NCBI GenBank assembly: GCA_030765055.1
Contig: CM060955.1
Span: 158,943,243-159,007,242 of the forward strand
DNA length: 64,000 nt
From: Mantis religiosa
Taxonomy: Eukaryota > Arthropoda > Insecta > Mantodea > Mantidae
Direction of reading: 5' to 3'
The notes under the pieces were generated by a model. The model had not been told where the DNA came from. It worked only from the letters and a program-made list of their open reading frames with translations, and made no database searches. Below, one piece after another: positions 1 to 10,834 of the stretch. Position 1 is the stretch's first letter. The number at the start of each line of letters is the position of its first letter. A program made the position numbers and the translations under genes.

Positions 1-690
1 TAGCCACATCCATTACCTACACAAAATGTTTTATCAGTTACAATCACACGACTTTCTCCACACATTCTAATACAAGTTATTCTTACATAGGGTATTCTCA
101 ATTTTACTTCATGTTATTAAAGATAAACACTTGCATCAATTGTTTTATTAAATAACTAATTCTAGGTTATGTTTGAAACAGGGAGTAGAGTACACTTAAA
201 GGATAGTGAAATATTTTAAGTGCTTGTCGCTATGTGATGTACTTAATATTATTTGTATGTTCAAAATAAATGTAAAAGGAGAAGCAACAAGTATTTCGGA
301 AATGTTTAATTCTAAAAAGAAAAAAGTATTTGGAATAAATTTCGTGCTCTAACAACATTTTTGTGTAATAAGAATTTATTTACCTCTTACGGTTTACAGT
401 TAAGTAAAAATCATCTTGAATGAAGAGGACTTCAGAGGAAATTTCTAGATAAGCAAAGTACACATTTAATTTAACATGGAAATACTTGACCTTGTGGTAC
501 TTAAACCAAACTCATTAGTATGATGTTTAAGAAAATAGAAAAATGTCAAACAGTAACGACGTAAAGGATTGTTTTGAATGTGATATTTGTTTAAATCTTC
601 GAGGCATTTCTTTGGAAGATATTGAACTTATAAAACAATTTTATTTATCCAGTTCTTCGTTTGTTAGTCAACTGTTCAAATACACATAGA
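1..690. other. AT-rich non-coding stretch
   Basis: No convincing coding region, RNA gene or classifiable repeat is visible. The sequence is AT-rich with frequent stops in all frames. The right end grades into the LTR-like repeat described next. Confidence 0.5.
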
Positions 691-699
691 ACCCCTCTT

Positions 700-1800
700 T
701 AATTTTTTTTTCAGTTTTAAAATATCTGCTACATAATGTGACTTTGTGGGTTCAAAGGATTAAAAATCAAGTTTGCAGAAATTTAAAACGTTCTTTATGT
801 CCGTAGAAATACACTTGGTACACTAGCAGATTACAGCAGAATTACGTAAAACACAGAATTACAATCCACCAGTTCGTCTGTCACAGGTCCACACTGCACT
901 CACTACTCGGTTCTTTGCCGTGAAAACTCACTCTCGTCTGCACGCACTAAACTTTGACCATGATGACGATGACGTGCTGGCTGGCTGTATATAGCCAGAA
1001 GGTTTTTGCTGCGTGCCCACCCGTTAAGGGTTTTGCCGCAGGTAAGATATTTGAACAGGATTTTGTAGGATGGATATGGTGTAGGTTTTCAGATTTGAAG
1101 AATTTTATGATGTACCTTCGGGATGAAAGGACAGGATGCAATTCCCTGCACCCTGGTGTTTTAATTTTGTTTTGGGTTGGAAATAATTTTGTTGCCAAAC
1201 AACTTAGGAGATTATGTGGAGCTCAGTTTTAGCTGCTGTTAGGATTAGCTCATGGGTTATCCTGGGTGCCCGCATGTTGTCTAGAACGGCGTCTAATGGG
1301 GTCATAATCTCCCAGTGATCTAACAAGAGCGCTTCTATGAGTTGGTAAAGTTGCGTAGAGTTTGTTGCCCGGCGCCTAACTTCGTCCTCCACATATGGAA
1401 GTCCCGAGGCTTCGTGAAGCAACCTGGTAGGAAAATAGCGACCCACAGAATAGAAAGACCGTAGCCCTCTATTCTGTGCACGTTGAAGCCATGCCAACCA
1501 GCTATCTGCGGCCATGCCCCAGATCTCGCAGGCATATAGCATCACGGGGATTACCAGCGCTCGGAAGAGCACGCACACACTCCTATTTATACGTGAGTCA
1601 GCGGCTCTGGAGAATTCTCCCCAATGGAGAAGAAGTCCTACGAGAGGTTTCGCGGTCTTTCGAGGTGGCAGGAGGGGAACGAAGATCCAGCTACCTCCGT
1701 GGCTTCCCCTCTCCCCACCCTGTCTCGCCTCCGTAGGCGCTAGCTCACTGCCGTAAGCGTGGCTTTAACGCTATCCGTCTCCTACCCTTCCCGCTATCTG
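700..1800 (-). repeat. LTR-like TATA-containing repeat, copy 1 (interrupted)
   Basis: Read on the minus strand, a TATAAATAG box at 1596-1588 is followed, after a LINE insertion (948-1569), by a short transcribed-type region. That region resembles positions 2380-2880 (minus) and 45763-46140 (minus). Shared signs are the TATA box, pyrimidine-rich upstream DNA, and downstream words such as TTTAAATTTCTGC and CTTTGAA. A TATA plus short leader recurring at scattered sites is typical of LTR promoters, but no TG...CA ends, primer binding site or gag-pol are recognisable. The LTR assignment is therefore inference. Confidence 0.3.
948..1569 (-). mobile_element. Jockey-type LINE, 5'-truncated 3' end
   Basis: The minus-strand translation (1571 down to 1204) matches the C-terminal part of the reverse transcriptase ORF of the larger LINE at 4805-6500. 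Shared words include LYACEIWGMAADSWLA, RAQNRGLRS and HEASGLPYVEDE. Only this C-terminal piece and the 3' UTR remain. The 3' UTR (about 970-1050) also aligns with 4806-4870. The 8-bp word GCACGCAC flanks the insert at 940-947 and 1570-1577, consistent with a target-site duplication. The insertion falls about 20 bp downstream of the TATA box of the LTR-like repeat, so it postdates it. Non-functional. Confidence 0.75.
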
Positions 1801-2380
1801 GCTTTGGCTGGCCGTAAGTGATGTCTCGCGTCAATAATAACTACTTCTAAAATATTTCTCACACTTCACCAACTATTAGTCAACAGCTCTCATTAAATAA
1901 ACAGCTATTATACTTCAGATACGTGTAATAGACGTTGCTATGGAGAACGACTTAAGAAAACTCGGAATTTAAATCAAAGTGATAGCTATTAGGGCAACGA
2001 GTGAATAAAGTAAATAAATAAATGGTTTGTAGCTACAAATTTTCTATAACCTTTTAATAGCAACATCAAACATTTGTATTATTTAACTATGTACATGAAA
2101 CTGAACTTGTACATTACCATTGAAGTTAATGCCTCCAAATGGAGTAGAAGCAGTCAGTAATATTGCCAGTATTTATATAATTGCAAATAGGAACACTTAT
2201 TTCCATATTCATACATAGCCTATCTTATTCATAACTATAAGTACGCCACAATACAATACCTTATTCCTTATTTAATTTATTACTACATGTTGTAAAACCA
2301 TTAACTTAATATATGTCAAATATTAATTTAACGTATCTATGGGATAAAATAATGTATTATACAATTGGACAAACCTCTAT
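1800..2380. other. Non-coding AT-rich stretch
   Basis: No gene or recognisable repeat is seen. Short ORFs only. Confidence 0.4.
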
Positions 2381-2384
2381 TATC

Positions 2385-2880
2385 CCTCCCCTTGGGGTCA
2401 CGGTTTAAAATGTTGTACTCATGGATAAACTCTCTGTTTATCCACTTGAATAATAATATGACTTCCTGGGTTGGTAGATTCAAAGGTCTCGTTAGCAGAA
2501 ATTTAAAAACACTATTTATTGCAGTAAGAAGAAGCTTTGTACAATCCTTGCAGCAGCAAAAGGTCGTGATATTGACATACACCAGTCTTCAAGGTCGTCT
2601 CGTTGCTCCGCCAAACAAAAGAATCACTACGGCACAGTTCAAATGTCCACCATCACACAGTTCACACAATTACAACACAACTGACTGCTTCTCATACTTC
2701 GCCGCTATTTATACCTCCCAGTCATTGTTCTAGAATGTAGTAGACCATTTGATAACAAGCACAACGGCATCAGAAAAGCGGAAATACCCAGACTTCTCTC
2801 TGCATCTTTCTCTCTTGGCAAGCGTCCAGCCTGCGTGCCACTATGTCTCTTTCTTTACTGCCCACGCGTACAGCTCTGCT
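2385..2880 (-). repeat. LTR-like TATA-containing repeat, copy 2
   Basis: On the minus strand, TATAAATAG at 2713-2705 is followed about 30 bp later by a TCAGTT initiator-like word, then a leader and an AATAAA (near 2522-2517). The leader shares GGACATTTGAACTG and ATTCTTTTGTTTG with 45763-45960. The AATAAA-proximal part shares TTTAAATTTCTGC and CTTTGAA with copy 1. This order (TATA, start, polyadenylation word) suits a solo LTR. No retroviral-type ORF is adjacent. Confidence 0.35.
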
Positions 2881-3121
2881 TTTGCGGCGGCTTCATAACA
2901 ACAATGCCGTCGGTGACAAATTACTATTATTTGTTGCGTGCAAATACATAGATCTCCTTAATGACGTCAGAAACAAAAGACAATGTCGCACCTCAGAGCG
3001 GTTTTACATGTATTTGTTAGGTAGTGTGCCTGTATTACAAGCAAAATCAATCGAACTCTTTATTTTCCGAATGTTCCCCTGAACATCTCGCTCAGTGGGT
3101 TATATGCCCATGTCATTATAT

Positions 3122-4721
3122 CCACAGAGGCCGACAAAAGTATTCGAATAATATAACATGTAACATTGCACGTACTATAAATACTGTAATATTTATTTGG
3201 CAGCGATGAATTCTTAAACATGTAAACATTAACCTTTTTTTGTCTCGGAAACAATATTTAAAATATAACTTTGGATGTATTTATTACACAATCTGTACTG
3301 TATTTATTATATTGTCCTTCTTATTGGATGACATAAGTATTCGAACGTACATAATCGAAGAGAGAACACTGGTTCGATGTACACTACACGCCACTACCAC
3401 ATAGCAGTTGTTTATGCTATGCCTCGAGACAGTGTGCTCAAATTTATTCAGCCGATTGTGAACTCACAAGTAATTTGGGACGTAAAGGTAAGGAGGCAAC
3501 AGTGACAGAGAGGAATATCGTGATAAATATGTACAAACAAAACAAATCTCTCCCTGAAATTTCCAAAGCAATTAACACAGGCAAAACTACAGTGTTTTGC
3601 TTAATTCAACGCTTCAAACAGACAAATACTGTTGTAAATAAACCTAGAAATGGCGCTCCTTCTAAACTCATCATCAGAGACAGGAGGCGAATAATAAAAG
3701 TGGTGAAGCAGATTAGGAGAGTCACTACATCTGAGTTTAGAGGATGTCTTGAGGAATATTCTGGCACTGTGGTTCACACCAGAACAGTTGAACGGGTTTT
3801 AAATAGTACTGGGTACAATGCTCGCGTTCCTAGGAAGAAACCATATGTTAATAAGGTAAATAAGAAAAAGCGTATACAATTTGCTAAACAGTATATAGTG
3901 AAACCAACAGAATTCTAGGATAAGATTCTCTGGTCGGACGAGAGCAAATTCTGCTTATTAAAGAGTGATGGACGTCTTAAAGTGTGGAGATTGCTAAATA
4001 CAGAATGGGAACCTAAGAACATGGTAGCTACAGTGAAACATGGTGGCAGTAGTGTGATGGTATGGGGTTGTATATCTTCATCTGGCTTTGGGGAACTGGT
4101 GTTCATAGATGGGATCATGGACAAATTTGAATACAAGAGGATTCTTGAAAACAATCTTAAAAAGAGTGCAGAGAAGCTGGGATTAGGGCATGATTATTAC
4201 TTCCAGCAAGACAATGATCCGAAGCATACTGCTGAAATTGTAAGGCTTTGGATCGTGTACAACACTCCTCACACTTTGAAGACACCGCCTCAATCTCCAG
4301 ATTTAAATCCTATAGAGAACATCTGGAAGGAACTTTAGGAGTGTGTGAGGAAGCATCAAATCAGAAGCAAGGACCATCTGAAAGAACTTCTTCAAACAGA
4401 GTGGAGAAATATGTACTCTGCAGTCACTAAACAACACATACAGACAATACCCAAACAATTATCAGTAGTAATTCAAAGAAAGGGGATGATAACTAAGTAC
4501 TAGGTATTCTCTGTTTGAATACTTATGTCCAGATGTAAAGTAACCGTTCTATTTCTCCTTGTAGTGCAAATTATTTTCAGTTGCTATTTATGAGTATATG
4601 TGTTTAATGGAAGACTCAAGTTTATTTTGTACCAGTTGTATTTACGTATGCTTACTCTGCGTAGCTTTAAAATAATAAAAGTAATAAATGTGTTTACGTT
4701 GGTATACTTATGTCAGTCTCT
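3122..4721 (+). mobile_element. Tc1-like DNA transposon with IR/DR ends
   Basis: The left end contains CAGAGGCCGACAAAAGTATT. The right end reads, in reverse complement, CAGAGACTGACATAAGTAT, giving related terminal inverted repeats. Inner copies of GACATAAGTATTCGAA near 3332 and its inverse near 4517 give the double-repeat (IR/DR) layout known for some Tc1-family elements. The element surrounds one transposase frame (3475-4503). Coordinates of the outer ends are approximate to a few bases. Confidence 0.75.
3475..4503 (+). pseudogene. Tc1-like transposase with two in-frame stops
   Basis: A single reading frame of about 342 codons encodes a Tc1-family DD34E-type transposase. The N-terminal helix-turn-helix region (roughly residues 1-110) begins GRKGKEATVTERN. 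The catalytic region has WSDESKF (first Asp), FQQDNDPKHTA (second Asp) and SPDLNPIENIW (Glu). It would excise and integrate the element at TA sites. Two TAG codons interrupt it, at 3916-3918 just before the first catalytic Asp and at 4336-4338 just after the Glu motif. The expected ATG before GRKG reads TTG. Apart from these point changes the frame is intact, so the copy is dead but not old. Confidence 0.85.
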
Positions 4722-4804
4722 GTATTTCTGTCCGTCTTTTGTTTCCAAGATAACCCGTACATACCAACGTGAATGTAAGGGACAATATTCGCTTCGCTTC
4801 GCAG

Positions 4805-6500
4805 GTGCTGACAGGCTGTGTTAGCCCGAAGATTGCTGTTGTGTGCCCACCCAGGATAGGGCTTAACCACAGATAGGATTTTCTTTTCGGGTTTTTAGGA
4901 TGGCTGTTTTTGTTTGAGGATGGTGGATTGATTACGAGGTAGTTTAGTACTCCTCTAGAAGGATAGAATGCTTTCCTTTAGCACCCTGGCGTTGAAGGAT
5001 TTATTTTGATCTGAACTGATTTATGTTAAATTTTGAGACCAACAACTCTTGGTAGATTATGGGAGCTCAGCTTTTGCTGCTGCTGGAATTGCTCCGTGGT
5101 TACCTAGGATGCCCGCAAGACATGCGGGGGACCCAAATAGTCGGCGACGACGTCTGGTGGGATCATAATCACCAAGAGACCGAACCAGGGCACTTCTGTG
5201 CAAAGGTAACTGTGCGTATAATTTTGTAGCCCGGCGTCTAATTTCATCTTCCACGTATGGAAGACCCGAGGCTTCATGGAGGAACCTTACTGGGAAGAAT
5301 CGGCCTACTGAATGGATGGACCTAAGTCCTCTATTCTGGGCGCGTTGAAGATATGCCAGCCAGGAATCTGCGGCCATGCCCCAGACCTCGCAGGCATATA
5401 GCATCAACGGGACTATAAGAGCTCGAAAGACTGGCATCGATCGAGAACCCAGCATAGGATACAGGGAAGCAATAGCTCCCTGAATCCTTGCCGAGAGTTC
5501 CCTGATGTGTCGACGGAAAGTCAGACCCTTGTCTAGCTCTACTCCCAGGTATTTGATAGAGGGTACCCATTCTATCCTTCGACCTCTGAAATGGAAATCT
5601 GGGCAGTCTGCGGGAGTGTGGCGCTTGGTGAATAGAATAGCGTGGCTTTTGTCCGGGTTAACGGACATCCGCCAACGCCTGCACCACTCTTGTGTGAGAC
5701 GGAGGTGTCTTTGGATTGGGTTAAAGGCTCTGCGAATATGTCTGTCTTTGCAAAACAGCAGTACGTCGTCAGCATATTGTGCCATTTCGACGCGCGGCTC
5801 AGTTGGGAAGTCTGCCATGTATACACTAAATAGTGTGGGAGATAATACAGAGCCTTCTGGGACTCCGCCTCTCACGATGTTTGCCCCGCAACTGTGACTT
5901 TAAAAGTGCGATGTTTTAGAAAGCTGTGTAAGATGTTGATTAATTGATTTGGTAGGCCCAGGTGGATAAGCTTGTGAAGGAGTCCGGTGTGCCAGGTTGT
6001 AGAGAAGGCCTTCTCGACGTCCAAAGACACTGCTGCCCTGAACGCCTGTTCCTGGAAGCCCAGGGCAGCCGCCTCCACGACTCGCAGCAGCTGTTGGACT
6101 GTCGAGTGCCCCGGACGAAATCCAAACTGATAAGCAGGTATGGCTTGAATGTCAGCCAATACTGGGGACAAGCGGGTGAGTATTATCATCTCGAAGACTT
6201 TCGAGAGGGTGGAGAGGAGACTTATAGAACGGTAGTTGGTAGGGTGTACCGGGTCCTTTCTTGGCTTCAATATGCAGATCACTCTGGCCTCTCTCTACTC
6301 TCGCGGAAAGTGACCGAGAGTTAGACACATACTGAAGACCTTTGTCAGGAACAGCACGGCGTTGAAAGGAAGATGGCGGAGCATGAGTGGGGTAAGCCCA
6401 TCAGGTCCCGCCGCCTTTTTAGGTTTGAGACGCTGGAGAGCGCGCTGGACTTCACTAGGACGGACAATGGGAAGTCGGTCCGCATCCTCCGGGGGTCGGC
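4805..6500 (-). mobile_element. Jockey-type LINE, 5'-truncated
   Basis: This minus-strand non-LTR retrotransposon lacks ORF1 and the endonuclease. The RT part begins near 6500 with a degenerate segment (KPKKAAGPDGLTP, LGHFP) and runs through all RT motifs to a stop at 5057. The 3' UTR runs to about 4805 and aligns with the 3' UTR of the copy at 948-1569. Truncation at the 5' end is the usual outcome of target-primed reverse transcription. Confidence 0.8.
5057..6500 (-). pseudogene. Jockey-type reverse transcriptase, frameshifted
   Basis: The RT domain reads NYRSISLLSTLSKVFE, then FGFRPGHSTVQQLL, then VSLDVEKAFSTTWH (motif A, Asp present). It continues with GVPEGSVLSPTLFSVY (motif B), QYADDVLLF (motif C, YADD) and SIKYLGVELDKGLTFRRH. 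A long C-terminal region contains RAQNRGLRS and SGLPYVEDEIRRRA. The part before GVPEGS (5872-6282) and the part after it (5057-5875) are in different frames, so one frameshift lies at about 5875. The first ~220 bp carry further breaks. It would copy LINE RNA into DNA at a nicked target; this copy cannot make a full protein. Confidence 0.8.
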
Positions 6501-6510
6501 GAAAATATGT

Positions 6511-6589
6511 GAGTTATATGTTATTTACTGTACTAGTTCATGCTGGACAATATTCAACATGACCTAGGGCAGTAAATAACATATAACTC
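6511..6589. repeat. Perfect 20-bp inverted repeat at LINE edge
   Basis: GAGTTATATGTTATTTACTG at 6511-6530 is exactly inverted at 6570-6589, with a 39-bp loop. It lies immediately outside the 5'-truncated end of the LINE at 4805-6500. It could be a small foldback element or a junction product of the LINE insertion. Confidence 0.7.
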
Positions 6590-6599
6590 AATTTTCAAT

Positions 6600-7605
6600 A
6601 CCTAGCTATATCTTCGTAATCCACTTTAAATTCTACTTGAAGTACTAAGTATCTGACGTCTTATTATTATTTTCAAACAATCTACTCTGAGCCGACCATC
6701 TATTGTTACAAAGCCTCCTACATACATAAGCTGTAGCTGTTAAATTACCAGTACTGTAGTACCGGAAATCCGATGTGATGATTGGTAAGTTTGTTAGAAA
6801 TTAAAAAGCTTTCTTAATAATTCATTAACACTCGCATCGTAATATACTATTAGTACTATTGCGGAAGTTCTCATGCCCCGTCTTTGTCTTTGTTTATATT
6901 TCAGTTATTTATGAAAAGAAAGTCGTAAAATATATCCACTTTTATCACTTAAAAGGACGTTAAACGGTTATTGCTACAATTTGCACATCGTTAAGGAAAA
7001 TTTGTCAGTAATAAACATTTGAAAGAAATCTCTGAGTAAGGAAAGTCGAAAATAACCTCAGCCGGATATTGACAATTTACGTCAGTCCATTGTTTCCCTT
7101 TGTGTTATCTGTCGTAGTTTTGTTCGCTACGTTGGAGGTAATTTTTATTCCCTACTTTGCTGTCATTCTGAACTAACGGTGTATGTTTACTATCGCGTTC
7201 AATTGTTTCCGCGCAATGCCGCCATTGATATTTTAAAATACAAACTTCTTCCTTAAACTTGCACCAAACTAGAAGTGGATTTCAAGAATGAATTCATTTA
7301 AAAATTCTGATGTTGCAATTCACATTATTTTCTTTCCTCACCTTCTACAATTTTCGTTTACGAAATCCTCTATTTGCTTATTGGTGATAAAAATAAAATT
7401 TCTCTACTCTTGTATAAACTATTTTTACATTTATTTCTTTATCTACTTAATGTTAATAAATATAAATATTATTTTCTTGCAGAGACGAGGGAATACACTA
7501 AAACGTTAAGCGATAGTCAAATGTTTTAAGAGTTGGTTGGTATGTGGCCTTGAAATTTCATACGGTTTACTTAACCGTGAGAGATAAATCATAAATATTT
7601 GAAAA
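6600..7605. other. Non-coding stretch
   Basis: AT-rich with no convincing ORF, RNA or repeat. Confidence 0.4.
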
Positions 7606-7617
7606 TTAAAATTTCAA

Positions 7618-7862
7618 TAAATGTGTAGTGTTTAACGCCCGCTTTTACTACATACGGCACCGCAGGCGATGACACTGATGATACATGAGATGAAGATGGA
7701 GCACCAGTGGAATGAGATGGCGGGGAAACCGGAGTTCCCGGAGAAAACCCGCCCCAGCGCCGTGTTGTCCACGACAAATCTCACTTTGCCTTCGCCTGGG
7801 ATCGAACCCAGGCCGCCTTGGTGAGAACCAAGCGGTCTAACCACTGAGCCACGGCGCGGTCT
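7618..7862 (-). mobile_element. tRNA-Glu-like SINE (family 2)
   Basis: Minus-strand copy of a tRNA-derived SINE. The head reads GCCGTGGCTCAGTGGTTAGA (A box), a stem-loop CTTGG-TTCTCAC-CAAGG (loop anticodon CTC, Glu-like), then GGGTTCGATCCCAGG (B box). A GC-rich body and a tail follow. The 12-bp word TTAAAATTTCAA flanks it at 7606-7617 and 7863-7874, a clear target-site duplication. A second copy is at 9948-10198. Confidence 0.85.
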
Positions 7863-7879
7863 TTAAAATTTCAAATAAT

Positions 7880-8660
7880 ACCTTGAAAATGGATAACAGC
7901 TATTTTATATAAAATGTTTGCCATCAGGGATGTGCCAGTCTTTTCGGGAACAGTTGACGAGTTCATTGGACAGTTTCGCGTGAGTTGTAGAAGCACTTCA
8001 GCTGCGACAGTTCACTTGTGATTCGAATCTGCTGCATTTGTTCTGAGTGTCTCTAGTGTTAGATTAACCACTTAAAAACCAAAACCAAATAAAATGTAGC
8101 TGAAATGTAGCTGAAGCTGATATATTTAACGATTCTCAAGCCGTTAAGTTAAGCTTACACTGTAGCTATCAACAAAAGACAGTCATTTCTTAGCTAAAAA
8201 CCATTGCGTAACTGATTTTGAATATTAGTCATTCTTTTGCTTTGTGCAATTAAGTTGGTTATACCATAAGTAACCATAGCATTATAAACAAAATGCTGTT
8301 TCTTGATTGTTAAATATATCAGGAGAGTTAGCTGCCCCTTTTCTCGAGTTTTAAGCAATAGCATTTTATACTCTAACATGAAAACATGGACCCCATTACT
8401 AGGTTCTACCCGCGTATTTAACATGGATGTTAAACACTCAATGAAATTAGTACTAATACAGATGTTATCACATCGCCTGTAGTATATTCGTAATTAGACA
8501 GTTGACGTTCGCACGTCTGCATATGTTCACTGGAATCAGCCAATACTATACGTTAGAAGGAATGTTTATCTCACACGTTACTAGATAGCTCAGTTAGAAC
8601 GAGCGCAAAACTTCGATGTCATCTGTCTGCTCTGATCGTGTTTTTTTTTGTTTTTTTTTG
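7880..8660. other. Non-coding stretch
   Basis: No gene recognised. It ends with a T-rich/G-rich run at about 8640-8669 next to a SINE. Confidence 0.4.
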
Positions 8661-8664
8661 GGGG

Positions 8665-8905
8665 GGGGTGCAATTTTAGGTCTTCCAACTTTAAGTCATA
8701 TCGGACGGTGAATGAGATGGATGAAATGATGCTCAAATGAGTCCAGGGTTCAGGGAGCTTAGAGCCACCCGATATTTGTCTTTTAAGGATAAGGGAAAAC
8801 CCCGAAAAAATCTTATCCAAGTAGCTCATCCTGACCGAGATTCGAACTCGGGACCTCCAGAACGTAAGCCAGACACGCCAGCATCCACGCTACCGAGGCC
8901 ACTCT
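8665..8905 (-). mobile_element. tRNA-derived SINE (family 1)
   Basis: Minus-strand copy of the commonest SINE in the window. The head has a B box GAGTTCGAATCTCGG-like word, followed on the minus strand by a body with GGATAAG, CCCTTATCC, CTCTAAGCTCTATG-like, TTTGAGCATCATTTCAT and CGTCCGATATGACTTAA-like words. Related copies are at 17655-19165, 21985-22375, 23405-23995, 26466-26690, 28844-29082, 34975-35200, 50105-50345, 57420-57590 and 61310-61520. Confidence 0.8.
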
Positions 8906-9410
8906 GACGGTGGTTCGAATCCCCTGCATAGGTATAATAATTCTTTTTACTACGTAATACGCAAAATTTACAACTTTTATTCCGAAAATTTTTATTATTT
9001 TTATTTTTAATTGCTTTATTTATATTTATGGTATTGTTTGACGTTTCTTTACTGTGCACTATTTTTCAAGAAAGTAAATATACACTTTCAGCTGGTCAGT
9101 ATCATTCAGGCGTTCTGTTGCTAGAGAGTATGAAAACTAAATCGGCCAAGTTCGTAAATATATAGTGTCGTGGTCGCCATTTTAACCTTATTCACTTCGA
9201 AGATTTCTAAGGCTATATTAACCCAGTATCACGATAGACTAATGCCCCATTTCACCAACAGATGTTAAGACCTAACACGAGTTTAGCAATAGTTAACACA
9301 AAAACTGCAGTTCACCAACAAGTGTTAGCTTAACACACGTATTAAATCTCTTGTTAAACTAACAAGTCAAATTTCTGTTGTTAAGTCCTTAACAATTGTA
9401 GATAGTCAAG

Positions 9411-9632
9411 ATGGCGGGCATGAACGCAGCTGTTGATGTCGATTTGTTATATTTAAGACCGTCTAAACGGCATTCCTAATAGAGTACGGTCTATGAGGAG
9501 AAATTATTTTGAGAAGCTATCAGAAGAAAATTTTCTACAGAGGTATAGACTGTTGAAACATGTTGCTATGAAGGTTACTGCGGAAGTACAAGAGAAGTTA
9601 GAACATGCATCGAAAGGAATATGTCGGTCTTA
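9411..9632 (+). pseudogene. Harbinger transposase N-terminal fragment
   Basis: After an ATG at 9411, with a frame break near 9475, the translation RRNYFEKLSEENFLQRYRLL followed by KHVAMKVTAEVQEKLEH is typical of the N-terminal region of PIF/Harbinger transposases, just before the catalytic domain. The reading frame stops at 9630-9632, where the internal duplication begins. No DDE residues remain. Recognition rests on this one motif and on the terminal repeats of the surrounding element. Confidence 0.65.
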
Positions 9633-10365
9633 ACTCTGCTTTAAGTATTAATAACTTTGCGATTTTATAATTCACTGAATTATGTGGATAATACATTGTT
9701 TACCTCCCGTCTTGAAACGTTCAAGTTGCTCGTCACTTGTCCTTCACTCCTCGTTTTAAATTTGCGTAATACTGACGTTAGAACATGCATTGAAAGGAAT
9801 ATACTAATCTCGCCTTTGCTTCAAGTATCAATAACCTTGCGATTTTATAATTCACTGAATTATGTGGATAATACACTGTCCACCTCCCGTCTTGAAACGT
9901 TCAAGTCACTTGTCCTTCTTCGCTCCTCGTTTTAAATTTACGTAATAAATGTGAAATGTGTAGTATTTAACGCCCACTTTTACTACATACGGCACCGCAG
10001 GTGGTGACACTGATGATACATGAGATGAAGATGGAGCACCAGTGAAATGATATGGCGGGGGAAACCGGAGGTCCCGGAGAAAACCCGCCCCAGCGCCGTG
10101 TTGTCCACCACAAATCTCACTTTGCGGTCGCCTGGGATCGAACCCGGGCCGCCTTGGTGAGAACCAAGCGGTCTAACCACTGAGCCACGGCACGGTCTAA
10201 ATTTACGTAATACTGACGTTAGAACATGCATTGAAAGGAATATACTAATCTCGCCTTAGCTTCAAGTATTAGTAGCTTTGCGATTTTATAATTCACCCCC
10301 GTCTTGAAACGTTCAAGTCACTTGTTCTTCTTCGCTCCTCGTTTTAAATTTACGTAATACTGACA
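9593..10365. repeat. ~183-bp tandem duplication inside Harbinger element
   Basis: A block starting GTTAGAACATGCAT and ending AAATTTACGTAATACTGAC occurs at about 9593-9775, 9776-9947 and 10213-10365. The last two are separated by a SINE that inserted at the unit junction. The third unit lacks an internal ~40 bp. Confidence 0.8.
9948..10198 (-). mobile_element. tRNA-Glu-like SINE (family 2), nested
   Basis: Second copy of the family at 7618-7862, same orientation, with the same tRNA-like head and a more intact body. The 14-bp word AAATTTACGTAATA at 9934-9947 and 10199-10212 is the target-site duplication. It interrupts the tandem units of the Harbinger derivative, so it is younger than that duplication. 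Confidence 0.9.
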
Positions 10366-10580
10366 AGTTGTTTGGTGCTTGTAGTAGTGACACATACATT
10401 TGAATTAAATTCGTTTCCAATATTTTCCCCGCGACATCTTTCTCTTTTACATTCACCACATCCATTCTCTTATTTTCCACGATATCCTTACACTTCGTCA
10501 CCAATTCAATTAACAATTCTTTCTCCATCGATGAGAAATTTGTTTCACGGCTTTATTTATGATTTTGTTCATCCGCCATT
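10313..10580 (-). pseudogene. Harbinger SANT/Myb-like accessory ORF, 5' part
   Basis: The minus-strand frame reads NFSSMEKELLIELVTKCKDI, then VENKRMDVVNVKEKDVAGKI. It matches the SANT/Myb/zeste-like DNA-binding domain of the second Harbinger protein, which binds the transposon ends and helps bring the transposase to DNA. An in-frame stop lies early (about 10555) and the C-terminal portion is replaced by the tandem block. This ORF faces the transposase fragment, the convergent arrangement also seen in the element at 11948-12825. Confidence 0.65.
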
Positions 10581-10834
10581 TTTTCAGCTTGTGCAGACGA
10601 AAATTGAAACAAAAGCGCATCGCAGTGCGTTCAGAAAATAATACGAATCATCCATAGCCGTCTATAGCTGTAATATTTACAAGTTTCTTGGGGTTAACAC
10701 GTGTTTGTTAACATTTTCAGAAAACAGGTTGGTGAAATGCAAGAAATTTAACATTAGTGTTAGCGCTGTGACAATTGTTACGTTACATTTGTTAACGTCG
10801 ATTTTAACATCTGTTGATGAAATCGGCATAAGTG

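Larger units (their letters stand above)
9243..10828. mobile_element. Harbinger-type DNA transposon, internally deleted
   Basis: Terminal inverted repeats TGCCCCATTTCACCAACAG (left, from 9243) and, inverted, TGCCGATTTCATCAACAG (right, to 10828) are flanked by TAA on both sides (9240-9242 and 10829-10831). That matches the 3-bp TWA-type duplication of PIF/Harbinger elements. Subterminal regions are rich in short TTAACA words. Inside, the start of a transposase ORF points right (9411-9632) and the start of a SANT/Myb-like ORF points left (10580-10313). The middle and the DDE core are missing. A duplicated internal block and a SINE lie between them. Confidence 0.75.

Noticed and set aside
7618..10198. 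Genuine tRNA-Glu genes on the minus strand
   Set aside because: The tRNA-like heads have a good B box and an anticodon-like loop. They continue into identical 180-bp bodies and are flanked by target duplications, so they are SINEs.
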